From positions 6,822,501-6,886,500 of the forward strand of contig JAGTTD010000001.1 in NCBI GenBank assembly GCA_018398585.1: a stretch of DNA of 64,000 nt. The letters are read 5' to 3'. The DNA is from Simmondsia chinensis (Eukaryota > Streptophyta > Magnoliopsida > Caryophyllales > Simmondsiaceae). A model generated the notes under the pieces. It had not been told where the DNA came from and did no database searches. It saw nothing but the letters and a program-made list of their open reading frames with translations. How positions within the stretch are numbered: position 1 is the first letter of the stretch; every line of letters begins with the position of its first letter. Position numbers and translations under genes: made by a program. Of the stretch, positions 11,651-24,232 are shown one piece after another.

Positions 11651-13740
11651 AATTAATATATAATTTCACAATTTACTCCCTTCTTCTTTCAAATCTCAAA
11701 TAAAATACATTAAAATTTTTATCATTAATATTATTTAAATACTTAATCATTAATCATTATATTTATAAAATATTGAACTGCATTTAATATCAGACTTCAA
11801 AACTCATCCATCTATATCTCTAACCCATAAAATTCATTATTCACAAAAAGTCTAAAAATATCACAATTCTTCAATCTATCTCTCAAACTTGAAAGACGCT
11901 GAGCAATACCAATCTTAAAAAGACGAATCTTTACCTGTTTCTCTTCCATATAAATGAATGAAATCAATAGAAAAAATTAAAATTAAAATTATTTGGTGGG
12001 AAAAAAAAAAGATTATGATTTTTGAATAGAAAAAAGTGAGGAAAGAAATGAGACATATCAATTAAAAGACTTAAAAGCTCAATTAATTATAATTTTCTTT
12101 GTCGTGCTACATCCTTCTTACTTTTACTTTGTAGTTTTCACTTAATTATCAATTCTAACGTGAGCACTTTAGCATGAACAATGACAAATCTAAGCTGATG
12201 AAAAATTGTAAGAGTTTCGTGAATTTGGCGCTTGCACGTTTGATGACAGCACATTATTCATGTTTTAGTTAATCTATTTTTACGGTCATAATGATTAAAT
12301 TTTGCTTTTAGAATTTGAGCTCCGTTATGACATTAATTAAAGGTGTCCAAGTTGGATTTTAACATGCAGACAGACAATGTAACTGTAGGAGGACATTGGA
12401 GATAATAGGAGGAGAAAGAGGCGTCGCTATTGTAGATTGAAAAAGTTTTTGAGTCTTAGGTCAAGAAGAGGGCTCAAAAAAATTTAAATATGGTAAGCTT
12501 ATTTATCTATTTTTCAATAAAAATTTATATTCATTTTAACAATTAATTAAACTAATTTATCTAACTATTATTAAACTTGCAGTTGCTATTCCCCTCCCTC
12601 TTCTTCTTTACATACAAATCTGAATAAGAAAAAATGTTACGGAGTAAAAGAAAAACATAAGAAAATATTAAAAAATGTTGTTAAAAAGATCACATGGTCC
12701 AAAAGCACTAAAAACCCTTAAAAGAAATTGTTAAAAAATAAGAAAATATATAATAAAATTATTAAAAAGGCTATGGTTGTCACAAAAAATAATTAAAACA
12801 TTTAAAATAAATTGTTAAAAAATAAGAAAATATATAAATAAATTAGTAATAAAAATAGTAAAAAACTATTACAAAAAAAATTTAGAAGAAATTGACAAAA
12901 AGCTTCTTAAATATATTTACAAAATAAAAATATTAAAATAATAAAATTATTTAGAATATTAAAAAGAAACTATTATTAAAAATATTTGAAAAGCTACTTA
13001 AAAATATTTAAAAAATAACTAAAGATACAATAAATCTATAAAAATAATCATAACAAAAAGTATTTAAGAAAATGTTTAAAAGGATATTTGAAAAAAAAAC
13101 CATTTCATTAACAAAGAGAATTAAGGTTGTTAAATATATTTAAATATTTAAAGATTTTCCTAAAAAGATTTTTTTTTAATATTTACAAAAATTATTACTC
13201 TCAAGTAAATATAACAAAACAAATATAAAAAAAAATACTAAAAATATAAAAATTTACTTAAAGATATTTAAAAATCACTAAAGTGTTATTAAATGTATTT
13301 AAATAAATAGTTGTCCCCCACTAAAAAGATCAAAATGAAGATCAAGGTCATAAGAAAAATAAAAAGCTTTAATTTTTTTTTTTTTTTTTTTTTTGAGGTT
13401 AACATATTTAGTCTAACTAATGTACCAATTATTTTAACTAAAAGTTAAGGATATTAAAATGTTACTATTTGAAATTTTTTTTACTAAATTTTATGGATAT
13501 GTTATAAGCAACAAGTATGACTTTAAATTTAAATATTCAATTGATATTTCTTTTTCCCTCCTATTTAAGATTTGCTCTTATCGTTTATCTCCTGAAATCA
13601 TAGTGGATTTCTCCACTACAGTTATCATAATGTACCCTACAGATTTGGTGAAAATTTTAAATTTCAAACAATAATGTTTCAAAATTTATTATGAGTACAA
13701 CAAGTGAAATTCAAACGTTCATCGCACGGGGATTTGCTAG
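11651..13740. other. AT-rich spacer with internal short repeats
   Basis: Over 2 kb of extremely AT-rich sequence, especially 12630-13300 where A runs and AAATATTTAAA-like words recur. A ~29-bp segment containing TTGTTAAAAAATAAGAAAAT occurs twice (about 12730 and 12816). A poly(T) run lies near 13373-13394. No gene seen. The right edge ends in a Helitron-like terminus (separate entry), so part of this block may be a non-autonomous Helitron. Confidence 0.5.
13708..13740 (+). mobile_element. possible Helitron 3' terminus
   Basis: The sequence reads CATCGCACGGGGATTTGCTAG followed directly by T. Plant Helitrons end in CTRR (here CTAG), preceded by a short GC-rich hairpin, and insert between A and T. 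The left arm of the expected hairpin is degraded, so pairing is poor, and I could not find the matching 5' TC end upstream. The LINE C 5' region begins within about 15 bp to the right. Confidence 0.4.
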
Positions 13741-13841
13741 TATTGTGTAAAATCAGTAGTTGGGGACTTACCTGGAGAATAACAAGGAAGTCTAGGGTTT
13801 TTCTCTCTAGCTATTCATAGGTGATTCGATCTATGTGAGTG

Positions 13842-15062
13842 ATGGTGCAGGGGGATGGGAGACCGCCTCACCGTGGAGGTGCAAGTGTTAGTCGTGGAGT
13901 GCAGGGTCATGGTTCTAAGACCGTTATGCCAAGGCTTGGGGAGCTTGTTGATCCCTAATCTTCAACTACTAGGAGTGAGGGTAGGAGTACTAAACCTGAA
14001 GGGGAGCAATTGAGTGCCGATACAGCTACTTCGCCTCCTAGAGGTGCTATGCTTGAACATCAAATTAGGAGAAGTGTTAGGGCTCACTTTAATCCTAAAT
14101 TCCTTTGCTGGTTCACCTAAGAGATGGGCTGATGAGGTATATAAGCCTGTGAAAGATGGTGAGGCACTAGGTAATGAGGATGTAGGGGTCATGTTGGCTC
14201 TTGCAGCTGGGTTGAACAAGGGAGTACAAGAAGGGGGACAGTGGCGGAAGTTGTTTACAACTAATCGTGCCCCATACAAGGGTCTCCAGTTGCGTTATTT
14301 TCTTGAGGCTGCGACGGCCCTGGTGGTAGAAATCTCTGAAATGGAGATGTTGAAAGGTACTTACTACTGGGAACACGCTTTGATTGGTTACTTGGTGGGA
14401 GCGAAACTCTCCTATGCTGCTATTTGTGATTCGAGGGGATCAATTTGGCCTACGGTTGCAGAACCTCGGGTACTCCTTCATGATAAGGATTGGATTGTGT
14501 TTGTCTTTGATTCGGTTAAAGAGTGTGATTCAATTCATAAAGATGGTCCATACTCTTTGCGTAAGCTTCCTCTTGTTTTGAAACAATGGTTGCCATCTTA
14601 TAATTTTGATGAAGAGGAGGTAAATAGCATACCTATTTGGGTAAATTTAACCAACATGCGATTACACCTTTGGCATGTAGATGTGTTGAGTAAAATTGCT
14701 CCTACAATTGGTATCCCTCTTTACATGGATAATATGACTGCGACGAGACGACGAGTAACATATGCAAGAATATCAATGGAGGTAGACATTTTGAAATGTG
14801 AAGAAATTTGTTGGTATTGCATTACCTAATGGGGAGACTATCTTGCAGCCTATTTGATATGAATGGTATCCCAAAAAATGCTCTAACTGTGGAGACTTTT
14901 CCCTTACTGATGCTAGATGTCCTCGTATGACCTCGGCTAGAGGGAAGGAAAAAGTGGGTTCTATTTTACAAAATGTTAATGCTAACTGTGAGACTGTTAA
15001 GGGAGGGTGGAGAATTATTCAGAGGTTTAATAATACGCCTAGTGCTCTTCTAGAAGACTAAT
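13842..15062 (+). pseudogene. LINE C ORF1: DUF4283-like domain and zinc knuckle (broken)
   Basis: The likely start is ATG at 13842 (MVQGDGRPPHRGG...), a basic glycine-rich N-terminus. Frame is lost by a stop near 13959 and a shift near 14090, after which an open frame runs 14014-14829. This encodes a DUF4283-like region (YWEHALIGYLVGAKLSYAA, WIVFVFDSVKECD, LPIWVNL-like IPIWVNLTN). At about 14860-14930, in a shifted frame, KKCSNCGDF...ARCP is a zf-CCHC_4-like knuckle. This arrangement is typical of ORF1 in one large group of plant LINEs and serves in RNA binding. Multiple indels make it non-functional. Confidence 0.75.
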
Positions 15063-15089
15063 AATGAAGTTTTCAATTCGAATATTAGC

Positions 15090-18060
15090 TACTTTTGAAA
15101 CTTGGGTCAAAGAATATAAAGCTAGAGAGATTTAGAGTAGGTATTTTTCAGGATGGTTGAATCATGTCAACTAAATGGAGGGTAGTGCACACGAATTTTA
15201 TGACTGCTCACATGATTAGAATGTCACTTCAAGTAATTCACATGAAGGTTTTGTTCAAGGAAGCTAGGATGCTGGGGCCTCTTATTTGTTCTTTCTGCTA
15301 CTGCTTTAATAGACTTAGGGAGAGGAGAAGAGAGCTTTTTGGGATGACCGTCGGTACATGGGATGCTATGTGAATTGCCCTCGGGGGTTACTGGGGGATT
15401 TTAATGTTGTTCTGGATTTGACAGATAGAAGTGGAGGTATGTTGATCTCAGATGTAGAAATCTGGGATTTTTTTTGGATTGCGTCCAGCTCTTAGAGTTG
15501 CACAAAGTTGAAACTGAGTGGCCTTATTTCACTTGGTGTAACCAATAGTATTGTGTTGATATAGTTTTGTGACAGATTGATAGGATTTTAATCAATACTC
15601 AGTGGCATGAAAATATTGAGTGCAAGGCTATTGCTTTGATTCCAGGCATCTTTGATTACTCGCCCTTACTTTTGAGTATTGGTTCTTGTGAGAAAGTCTC
15701 CAGTGGACGCTTCAAGTTTGGCAACTAGTTGACTACTATGAATGGTTTTATGATGTTATTAGAGTCGCTTGGGGATTATCAGTCAGGGGGACTGCTATGT
15801 TTTGTCTTCAAAAGCACCCTCAAGAGCCAAGAGTGCTCTTATAAAGTTACAAAAGTCATTTTTGGCAGCATATCAGCTCAAGTTAGAGAAATGAGGGGAA
15901 GCTCTATTTGTTGTTCAAGATAAAGTCCTGGTTGATTCATCTCTTGAACCCTTAGGCCCGGCTTATGAAGGAGCATTTGATTAGATTTTTAAAGGCTGAG
16001 CAATCACTCTTCTCTTAATGGGCGACAATTCAGTATATTAATCAGATGGATCAACCTTCTCAGTTTTTTCATTCGTGGATCAAGAAGCGAGGGACGTGGA
16101 ATTTGACTTGGTACGTTCAGAGCCAAGATGAGGTGATGCTTACAGATCAATCCGGAATTGCAGCAGAATTTCTTCATTTCTATTAGTCCTTTCTTGGTTT
16201 CGCATCACAGAGAACAAGGGGGGTTGAATGCTCTATAGTTCAGGAGGGTCCAATGTTTACTACTTCTGATCATGCTTCTCTTTTAAAGCCTATATCATTT
16301 GAGGAGATCCAAGATATTGTATGGTCGATTCTGGAGTCTAAAGAACCAGGACCTGATGGCTATTTCTCATCTTTTTTTAAGTCCTACTAGCATACTATTG
16401 GTGGAGATGTGTGTCGAGCGGTTTGTGTTTTTTTTACATATGGTAAACTTTTGAAATCCTTCAACACGACAGCGATTACCTTTGTGCTGAAGGTTGATTC
16501 CCCTTAAAGCGTGGGAGATTTTTGACCAATAGCTTGCTGTAATGTCGTTTATAAAATTATATCTAAGTTGATTGCCTCTAGGCTGGAGTTGGTCTTAAAC
16601 AAGCTTACTTCCCTCTCCCAAGCTGCTTTTGTGAAGGGCCGGGTCATTTTTGAGAATATAATTTTGAGTAATGAGCTCATTAATCATTACGGAAGGAAAA
16701 ATATCTAGCTTAGGTGCTTCATGAACATTGATATCCATAAGGCATATGATTCGGTTGATTAGACCTTTCTTTATGATCAGTTAGAGGCATTTGGTTTCCC
16801 CCTATGATTTCTTTACTGGATTCATGAGTTCGTCTCAACTTCTTCCTTCTCTTTACATTTTAATGGGGGGGCTTTTTGGTTTTTTCAAGGGAAGGAAAGG
16901 GTTGAGGGAAGGTGATCCGATATTTCCTTACCTATTCATTTTATGTATGGAGTACTTGTCTGAAATGTTTAAAGAGGCGACTGCTATGAAGGGATTTAGG
17001 CATCACCCCAAGTTTAAGAAGCTTGGTATCTCTCATCTTATGTTTGCTGACAATCTCTTAGTTTTTTCACGGGGTGATTATGATTTTGTTTCAAGATTGC
17101 GGGGTGTTGTGATTAATTTTGCAAATATCTCGAGGTTGGAACCAAATGTGCTTTAAGTTGATACTTGGGGTTGCCCTTGGTTCGGTCACGACTTCTCATT
17201 GGGCAATATGGTGTTTTGCTACAACAAATACAAGATAGGATTGAGGGTTCACAGAGTAAACAGATTTCATTCGCTAGAACAATTGAGTTTATTAATGCAG
17301 CTTTGGTAATTTTTGGTGCAACTCATTTCTTATACCTATTATTGTTGTTCATCGGTTGCAATCATTGTGTGCTCAGTTTCTTTGGGGCAAAAGTGGGGTG
17401 TTGCGGAATTTTTTTTTCTATTGCTCGGGATAGAGTGTGTTTCTCGAAAGAAGATGGTGGTCTTGGCATTAAGCAACTTGATAAGTGGAATTGGGCTTGC
17501 TTGCTTCTGTGCCTTTGGGACATCCAGAATAAAAAAGATGCTCTTGGATTGCTTGGATTCATGAAATATATATGAAGGGAGGGAATGTTTGGAATGTTCA
17601 TAGTGGAGTTTAGACTTCGGCATTTTGAAAAGCTGCTCTTAAATATCAAGATAAGTGGCTAGAAATGTATGGTGATACAATTAGGGTAGAAATGGGCTTG
17701 AATGAATGTGCTGCTAGAGGTGTCTTTCGAGTCGAAATGGCCTATGACCGAATGTGTAGCAAGGGGGTTATCTGGCATTGGAGGCGCTCGGTTTGGAATG
17801 CTACAATTCTTAGACATAGTTTTTGCCTTTTTACAACATTAGTTGGTGGCCTTTTTTTACTCATGGTCGGGTTAGAAGGATGGGTTGGTCTTTCTCAAGT
17901 AGTTGTTGCCTGTGTTAAACTGATGGTGAAGATGTTGAACATCTTTTCTTTGGGTGCCATTTTTCTTCGAGGATTTGGTTGAGGGTGGCTGAGACCATTG
18001 ACCTCGTGAGAGATAATAATCTTAGGGACATCATGTTTTGGTTGGGCTCTCGTGTGTTCG
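15090..18060 (+). pseudogene. LINE C ORF2: endonuclease, RT, zf-RVT (heavily broken)
   Basis: Endonuclease remnants lie at about 15150-15720 (LGDFNVV-like GDFNVVLDL near 15400; IDRILINTQWH near 15580). RT is at about 16280-17160: EPGPDGYFSS (16360), ACCNVVYKII (16535), AAFVKGRVIFENI (16620), the NIDIHKAYDSV block (16725), KGLREGDPIFPYLF (16900) and FADNLLVFSRG at 17044-17076, in which the second catalytic Asp of FADD is Asn. The linker at 17165-17560 matches the post-RT region of LINE B. A zf-RVT remnant is near 17750-18000 (GEDVEHLFFGCHF). Stops and frameshifts occur every 100-300 bp. The FADN change alone would abolish polymerisation. Confidence 0.75.
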
Positions 18061-18551
18061 TAACAAAAAGTAGTACAATGTCATTAAAAGGATAGCGGTT
18101 TATTATATATGAATGGAGATAAATTGAAAATTTTCCAAGACTCGAAGCGTAATGAGGATGTCATAACTGATTTGATTATATCTCTTGTGTTGTGTAGATA
18201 TAACTTTTTGTATAGGGAGTGATACAAGTTTGGTTTTCGTTTGGTTGTCATCCTTTCTTTTGGCCTTACTTTGAGGTTGTCGAGGTTGTAATTCGTTTTT
18301 CAGTATATATATATATATACATAGTAATGCACTTTCCGTTTGGCTAAAAAAACGAGTAGTCGGAACCACTTAATCCACAACAGCTAGTCATTCCCATGGT
18401 TGAATTTTATTATGTGTAAAATACTGTCACTCATAAATCATTATAGTTTGGAATCAAATTTTTTCCACATAACTCTAGTGTATGGTACAACACAGTAGTC
18501 GCAACAACGCAATTCATTAAAATTTCCTTCTGTAACAAAAAATAAGGTAAA

Positions 18552-19251
18552 TGAATGAAGCACAAATTATGTTAGGGGAAGGAGTAAATGCAATATTTAG
18601 TTTAAAAAGATTATTCAAGCAAAATTATAATAAAATAAATAGGAAAATATTTTTGTTAGAGTAAAATTGTTATTATTACCTCAATTTATGGCTATCTATC
18701 TCTATGAGTCACATTATTATTGTGATAATAAGAACTCCTGACGAATAACCACAAAATAAAAATCAAAGGTAACTACCATTAATTAACCTTTATTTCTTTT
18801 TGATTATTTGATTTAATATATGTCAAATTAATATCTTATTTTTATAGATAATAATGTGAACAAAATATATCAGGTTCTTAAATTCATATTAACTTATCAT
18901 TTTTTATTTAAATAATTTTATTAATTTTTGGTTAGAGATATTTAATTTTTTAATTAATATCTTCTTTTTCTTATCCATAAGTTTTTAATCTCTTTTACAT
19001 ACTAAATAACTTCAATTATAATTTTAATAGTAGTCTCTATCTCTAATTTTATTTTTCTTAATATTCAATGCTGATATCTCTTTTCTCTCATATCTATAAT
19101 CTTTTTTATAGCTTAGTGCATCAATTTTTTCATATATAATATAAAATATAATAATTATTATTTTTAGAATGTATAAAATATTAGTTGATAAAAAAAAGAA
19201 TGTACAAAATATTTTAATAAACATTTATACAGTAGGATTTTGCTACTAATT
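18552..19251. repeat. Paralogous unit copy A, left part
   Basis: This AT-rich noncoding block aligns with 30586-31450 over its whole length, with indels. Shared landmarks include GAAG-CAAA-TTATGTTA, a CACATTATTA-type block and TTTTAGAATGTATAAA. The copy is interrupted at 19251 by the Reina-like element and resumes at 24542. No coding potential was recognised. Confidence 0.8.
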
Positions 19252-19468
19252 TGTCATGATTGATAGTCTAGATATTAACTTCATTGTAATGAGTATTAGA
19301 TTGCACATTGTTAATTGTAAGCAAGTTGTATTCTTGTATTGATTGTTGATGCTCTTAGGTTAATTGAAGTTGTTATACAAGTTGTTACATGTATTGGGGT
19401 ATACAAGCATTCCCCTTAGCATTGTATAGGATAACCAAAGAAATACATAGATTCTTTTTCTCTCTCTT

Positions 19469-19523
<55 letters not shown>

Positions 19524-19609
19524 CCCCCTTCTCCTCCCCTTCCCCTGAGCGCCGGCTCATTCCTTCCTATCGCTACCTGAATCTCGCATGCATGGCTCCA
19601 ACCATGACA
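19252..19609 (+). repeat. 5' LTR of Reina-like element
   Basis: 358 bp, TG...CA, with TGTCATG/CATGACA inverted termini. It contains an expanded (CT)n tract at about 19471-19519. Where the 3' LTR has TATATAAG (24381-24388) as a TATA-like box, this copy reads TATACAAG (19400-19407), so its promoter may be weakened. Confidence 0.95.
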
Positions 19610-19610
19610 A

Positions 19611-19624
19611 GTTGTATCAAAGCA
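19611..19624 (+). other. Primer binding site, degenerate initiator-Met tRNA type
   Basis: TTGTATCAAAGC lies directly after the LTR end. It differs from the canonical plant iMet primer site TGGTATCAGAGC by two G-to-A/T changes. It primes minus-strand DNA synthesis in the family. Confidence 0.8.
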
Positions 19625-19701
19625 TGATCCTGTGCTCTACAATTTTTGCCCAAACAAAACCCTAAGTGTTCACGCTGGCTCGAGGTAGGAAAAACTCTCC
19701 C

Positions 19702-20900
19702 ATGGCGGAAAAGGAGGACCCGATTCGGACGCTGGTCACAGAATCCACACAATCCGATGAGTAATCGAGGAGGTTAAGCAATAAACACCAGACGCAGTTG
19801 CTCGAGCTTGTTCAGCAAGGAAACGCCCAGATGACCCAGATTAACAGTCAGATGTTAACCTTGCTTCAACAATTGTTTGCCATTTCGTCGAGTTCTATAG
19901 CTCCCGCATGCGGCCAAGAAGCAGAGATGCGCTTGCATGAATCCCAACTCAATATGAGACAAACCAACCAACCCCCGATCTTGGGAACTTGCCCTGATAA
20001 GGCAGAGACGAGTCAATCAGGAGTCCCTACCAACGGTAAAAGCCCTAAACCTAGATCTAAGATTTTCAATGGGTCAAACCCTAGAAGTTGGGTTAGAAGG
20101 TGCCAAAAGTATTTCGCCATTTATAAGATTGAGGACTCTCAGAAATTTGAAATAGCAACTGTGCATCTAGATGATAAGGCAAACTTGTGGCTAGATGGTC
20201 TAATAACTGACAAAGGAAAGCATTCACGGGATGAATTTTGTCAAGAACTCTATGAGTGTTATGAGAAACATGAAGACATTGATGTAGTCAGCTAGCTCAA
20301 CAAGCTTAAACAGACTGGTACCATTCAGGAGTACCAAGAAAGGTTTGAAGAGCTCAGGTCCCTAATGCTAGGTACTAACTCTACCTTTAGTGAGGGGTAC
20401 TTCTTATCTTCTTATGTTTCTGGCCTTAACATTGACCTACAACCCTTGGTCTGAGCTTATCCAAAAACCCTTTCGGAAGCCTTTTCTAAGGCCAAGCTAT
20501 TTTCAAAAGCTATAGAAGCCTCACTACAAAAAGCAAAAACTACCCTAAAAGCCCCTTTTCCGGCTTTCCAAAACAATACCAACCCCTTCCCTTCTAAGAA
20601 TCAGCCCAAATTCCCAAAAAATAACCCCGCTTGGACCAGAAGTTCTTCCTAAAGAACCCCTGGACTCTGTTATAAGTGCAACAAGAGGTATTATCCAGGC
20701 CACAAATGTGAAAACCAGTCGTTGAACAGTTTAGAGGCTGTGGAGCTTCATGATACAGACCCAGAAGCTAAGTCAAAATTTGAACAGCAAGAAACAAAAG
20801 AGGGTATCTAGGACACTTGTGATGGGGAGGTTGCAGAAGTATATGTTCATTCCCTTACGGGGAACTCCTCAACCAATACACTCAAGATTCTTGGGCATCT
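19702..20900 (+). pseudogene. Reina-like gag (broken)
   Basis: The frame starts at ATG 19702 (MAEKEDPIRTL). Gag capsid core motifs follow: FNGSNPRSWVRRCQKYF at about 20065-20120 and LDDKANLWLDGL. A zinc knuckle CYKCNKRYYPGHKC is at about 20668-20710, in the CX2C...GHXC form usual for this group. Gag packages the RNA in cytoplasmic particles. The frame is continuous with protease downstream but contains stops at 19762, 20293, 20455, 20650 and 20810. TGA at 20455 replaces an expected R and several TAA/TAG replace likely Q codons, so C-to-T decay explains most. Confidence 0.85.
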
Positions 20901-23900
20901 ACACAAGAGGTCTATTGTTATACTGATAGATAGTGGTAGTACGCACAGTTTCCTTCACCCAAGGTTGGCAAGAGAGGCTGGATTTACATTAGAGGATACC
21001 TCTCCATTAGGGATAACAGTTGCTAATGGCCAGACTATGGTTAGCAAGCAACAATGCCTAGCTAGGAGGCAAATGCAAACCCGCTCTTTTTCCTACCCCA
21101 TCAAACTGATGAAGATAGGGGGCTGTGACACGTTGTTGGAGGTGGATTGGATGAAACAATATAGTCCAATATCCTTGGACATTAATTAGCCACAATTCCA
21201 TTTCAGCAAGGAGGGAAAAACAGTGGTTTTCAAAGGGATTCAAGATGATGGGTCTCTCTAGCTCATGTCTGGATAGAAACTGCAAGGGTTGTGCAACAAA
21301 AAGGAGGAGTTCTTTGTGGCAACATTGATGCTCGTGCAAGGTCAGGAAGGCCCTCTGGTATATCCTCACTCTTTACCTCTTTCAGTTATGTCACTTCTAG
21401 ATGAGTTTAGTGTGGTATTCCAAGAACCCAAATCCTTTCCCCGTCCTAGATCCCATGACCATCATATACCATTAAAAACAGATTCCAAACCAGTTAACAT
21501 AAGACCCTACAGATATTCTTTCTTCCAAAAAAATGAAATTGAAAAGCAAGTTAAGAAAATGTTTGAATCTTCCATCATACAACCTAGCTGTTCCCTTTTC
21601 ATCACCCGCTTTGTTAGTCAAAAAGAAAGATGGAACCATGCGTTTCTGTGTTGATTACAGACAACTTAATGATTTGACCATAAAGAATAGATTCCCTATT
21701 CCCCATATTGATGATTTGTTAGATGAGCTTAAAGGAGCCTCCATTTTTTCTAAGCTGGACCCTAGGGCTGGCTATTTCTAAGTCAGGGTGCATCAACTAG
21801 ATATTCATAAAATAGCTTTTAGAACCCACCATGGCCATTTTGAATTCAAGGTAATGCCATTTGGCCTAACAAATTCCCTTGCTACATTTCAATCCTTAAT
21901 GAATAAAATCTTTTCTCCATTTTTGCCCAAGTATGTGTTAGTTTTCTTTGATGACATACTTGTGTGTAGCCAATCGCTTGATGATCATCTTAAACATCTC
22001 ATATATGTCCTCCAAACATTAAAACAACATACACTCTATGCCAAAAGATCCAAATGCAATTTTGCTCAATCCCAAATAGAGTACTTGGGCCACATTATCT
22101 CAAATGAAGGAGTGGCAAGTAACAATTCTAAGGTTGAGGCTATGACATCATGGCCAACACCTAGAAACATTTAGGAGCTGAGGTCCTTCCTTGGCCTCAC
22201 TGGCTATTATCGTAAATTTGTCAAAGATTATGGCTCAATAGCAAAGCCACTCACTGATCAGTTGAAAGAAGGGGGGTTCCAGTGGAACTTAGGGGCTGAT
22301 TCAGATTTTTAGTAATTGAAAATAGTCGTGTCCAGTGCTCCAGTGTTGTCTCTCCCTGATTTTACAAAACCATTTATCCATGAGACCGATGCCTGTGATA
22401 CAGGTATAGGAGTTGTCCTGATCCAGGATAATAAACCAATAGCCTTTTTGAGCAAAGGGTTGGGACCTAAAAGCATGAGCCTCTCTACATATGAGAAGAA
22501 ATTCTTAGCGATTCTCCTAGCTGTTTCTAAATGGAGACACTACCTTGAGGCTGGCCCTTTTGTGATAAGGACTAACCACCAATCCGTTAAATACCTTTTG
22601 GAATAAAGAATAACTACTAGTGTCCAAAAGAAAGCCATGTCTAAGCTCCTAGGATTGGACTATTCCATATCCTATAAGAAAGGCAAGGAAAACATTGTGG
22701 CTGATGCATTATCTCGAAGGGGTGGTTCAGTTTGTTTTGCCATTACCACCTCTGAACTGCACCCAACATGGGTGAAAGAGGTTTTACAAAGCTATGACAC
22801 TGATACATTCTGCACAAACTTACTTACTGAGCTACTGGTTGCACCTGCCAGTCAGCCAGGTTTTACAGCCACAAATGGGGTTCTCCGATATAAGGGGGGG
22901 CTAGTTGTGGGCCAAGGTTATAACCTTAGGCTACAACTGATTCACTTATTGCATTCTTCACCTGAAGGTGGTCACTAGGGGTCAATGCCACCATCAATGC
23001 CTTAAAAGGCTGTTCTATTGGCCTCATATGAAATCTTATGTCAAGAAAATAATGCAAAAATGTGACATTAGCCAAAGAAGCAAGGTAGAGCATACTGCCT
23101 ATCTAAGGTTACTACAACCCCTTGAAATACCAACTCAATGTTGGTCACAGATAGCTATGGACTTTGTGGAAGGACTTCCACCTTCTGCAGGGCATGACAC
23201 AATACTTGTTGTGGTGGATAGGTTGACAAAGTATGCCCACTTTGTCTCCTTATCTCATCCTTTTACTTCATCCCATGTGGCTAGATTATTCATGGATAAC
23301 ATTTACAAATTACATGGCTTACCCCCAAAGTAGAGTTACTGATAGGGACAAGGTGTTCCTAAGCAATTTTTGGCAAGAACTTTTCAATCTGTTGGGCACT
23401 TCACTCCATCTTAGTTCATCCTATCATCCCTAGTCAGATGGTCAGTCTGAGAGGGTAAATTAGTGCCTTGAAACATACCTTCATTGTTTTTGTATGCACA
23501 AACCCAAACAATGGCAAAAATGGCTTACACTTGCTGAGTATTGGTATTATACCAATTACCACAGCAGCCTACAATGCTCCCCATTCCAGGCTTTGTATGG
23601 GTATACCCCAACTCAGCCTGATCTGGAACATGTTCCGAGTTCTCTTGCCTCTACAGCTTCTATTGGGAACTGGATTAATGAAAGGCAAGGTGTGCTGCAA
23701 CAGTTAAGGCTTAATCTTAGCCAAGCTCCGGCCAGAATGAAGCATTTTGCTGATAAGAAGAGGACTTAGAGGGTCCTATAAGTGGGTGATTGTGTATGCC
23801 TCAAATTACAGCCTTACAAGCAGACTTTTGCAGCAGTAAGAAAGTGCTTAAAGCTATCTTCCAAGTTCTGTGGCTCCTTCCAAGTGCTTCAAAAGGTTGG

Positions 23901-24204
23901 TTAAGTAGCTTACAAGCTATTACTTCCAGCTGGGTGTCTAATACACCCAGTCTTCCATGTATCTCAACTTAAACACAAGCTAGGAACCCATGCTGTTCTG
24001 CAGCCCCAACTTCTAACTCTGAACCCTCAAGGAGAAACGAAGGTAGCACCTGAATCCATACTTGCAACAAGAATTGTAGAGAGGCAGAACATGGCAGTGA
24101 CACAATGGCTAGTGAAATGTGCAAATCTGGATGAATTTGAGGCTACTTGGGAAGATTTTAATGCTCTAGCTTCTCAATTTCCTGATTCTACAGCTAATCC
24201 TTGA
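20901..24204 (+). pseudogene. Reina-like pol: protease, RT, RNase H, integrase, chromodomain-like tail (broken)
   Basis: Protease active site LIDSGSTHSF near 20922-20952. RT at about 21480-22165: [43 protein letters not shown], catalytic FFDDILVCS near 21944. RNase H at about 22370-22740: HETDACDTGIGVVL and ADALSRR. Integrase at about 22960-23780: WPHMKSYV, the KCDISQRSK region, IAMDFVEGLP, a TDRD segment, SSYHP-stop-SDGQ. The tail at about 24040-24200 (PESILATRIVERQ, EATWEDF) is chromodomain-like, which in chromoviruses guides insertion to modified histones. Breaks: stops at 21187, 21779, 22171, 22312-22315, 22603, 22976, 23332, 23431 and 23459, with frameshifts near 21610, 22976 and 23470. 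The stop inside the near-invariant YHPQSDGQ motif is a clean CAG-to-TAG. Confidence 0.9.
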
Positions 24205-24232
24205 GGACAAGGATTCCTTGAGGAGGATGCAA

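Larger units (their letters stand above)
13750..18347 (+). mobile_element. LINE C, nearly full-length decayed L1-type element
   Basis: A second near-complete plant LINE: 5' UTR, ORF1 with a DUF4283-like domain and CCHC knuckle, endonuclease, RT, zf-RVT, then a 3' UTR with an (AT)n stretch near 18305-18320 and an A tract at about 18343-18349. The 3' end, with a TTTGGC-type motif before the As, matches LINE B. Stops and frameshifts are frequent in every domain, so it is older or more decayed than LINE A. Unlike LINE A it has no RRM in ORF1 and no RNase H that I can see. Confidence 0.82.

Noticed and set aside
19702..24204. Possible alternative genetic code (TAA/TAG read as Gln)
   Set aside because: Many stops sit at Gln positions, but others sit at Trp, Arg or Ser positions, and frameshifts are also common. 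All families are plant transposons, so methylation-linked decay explains the pattern better.
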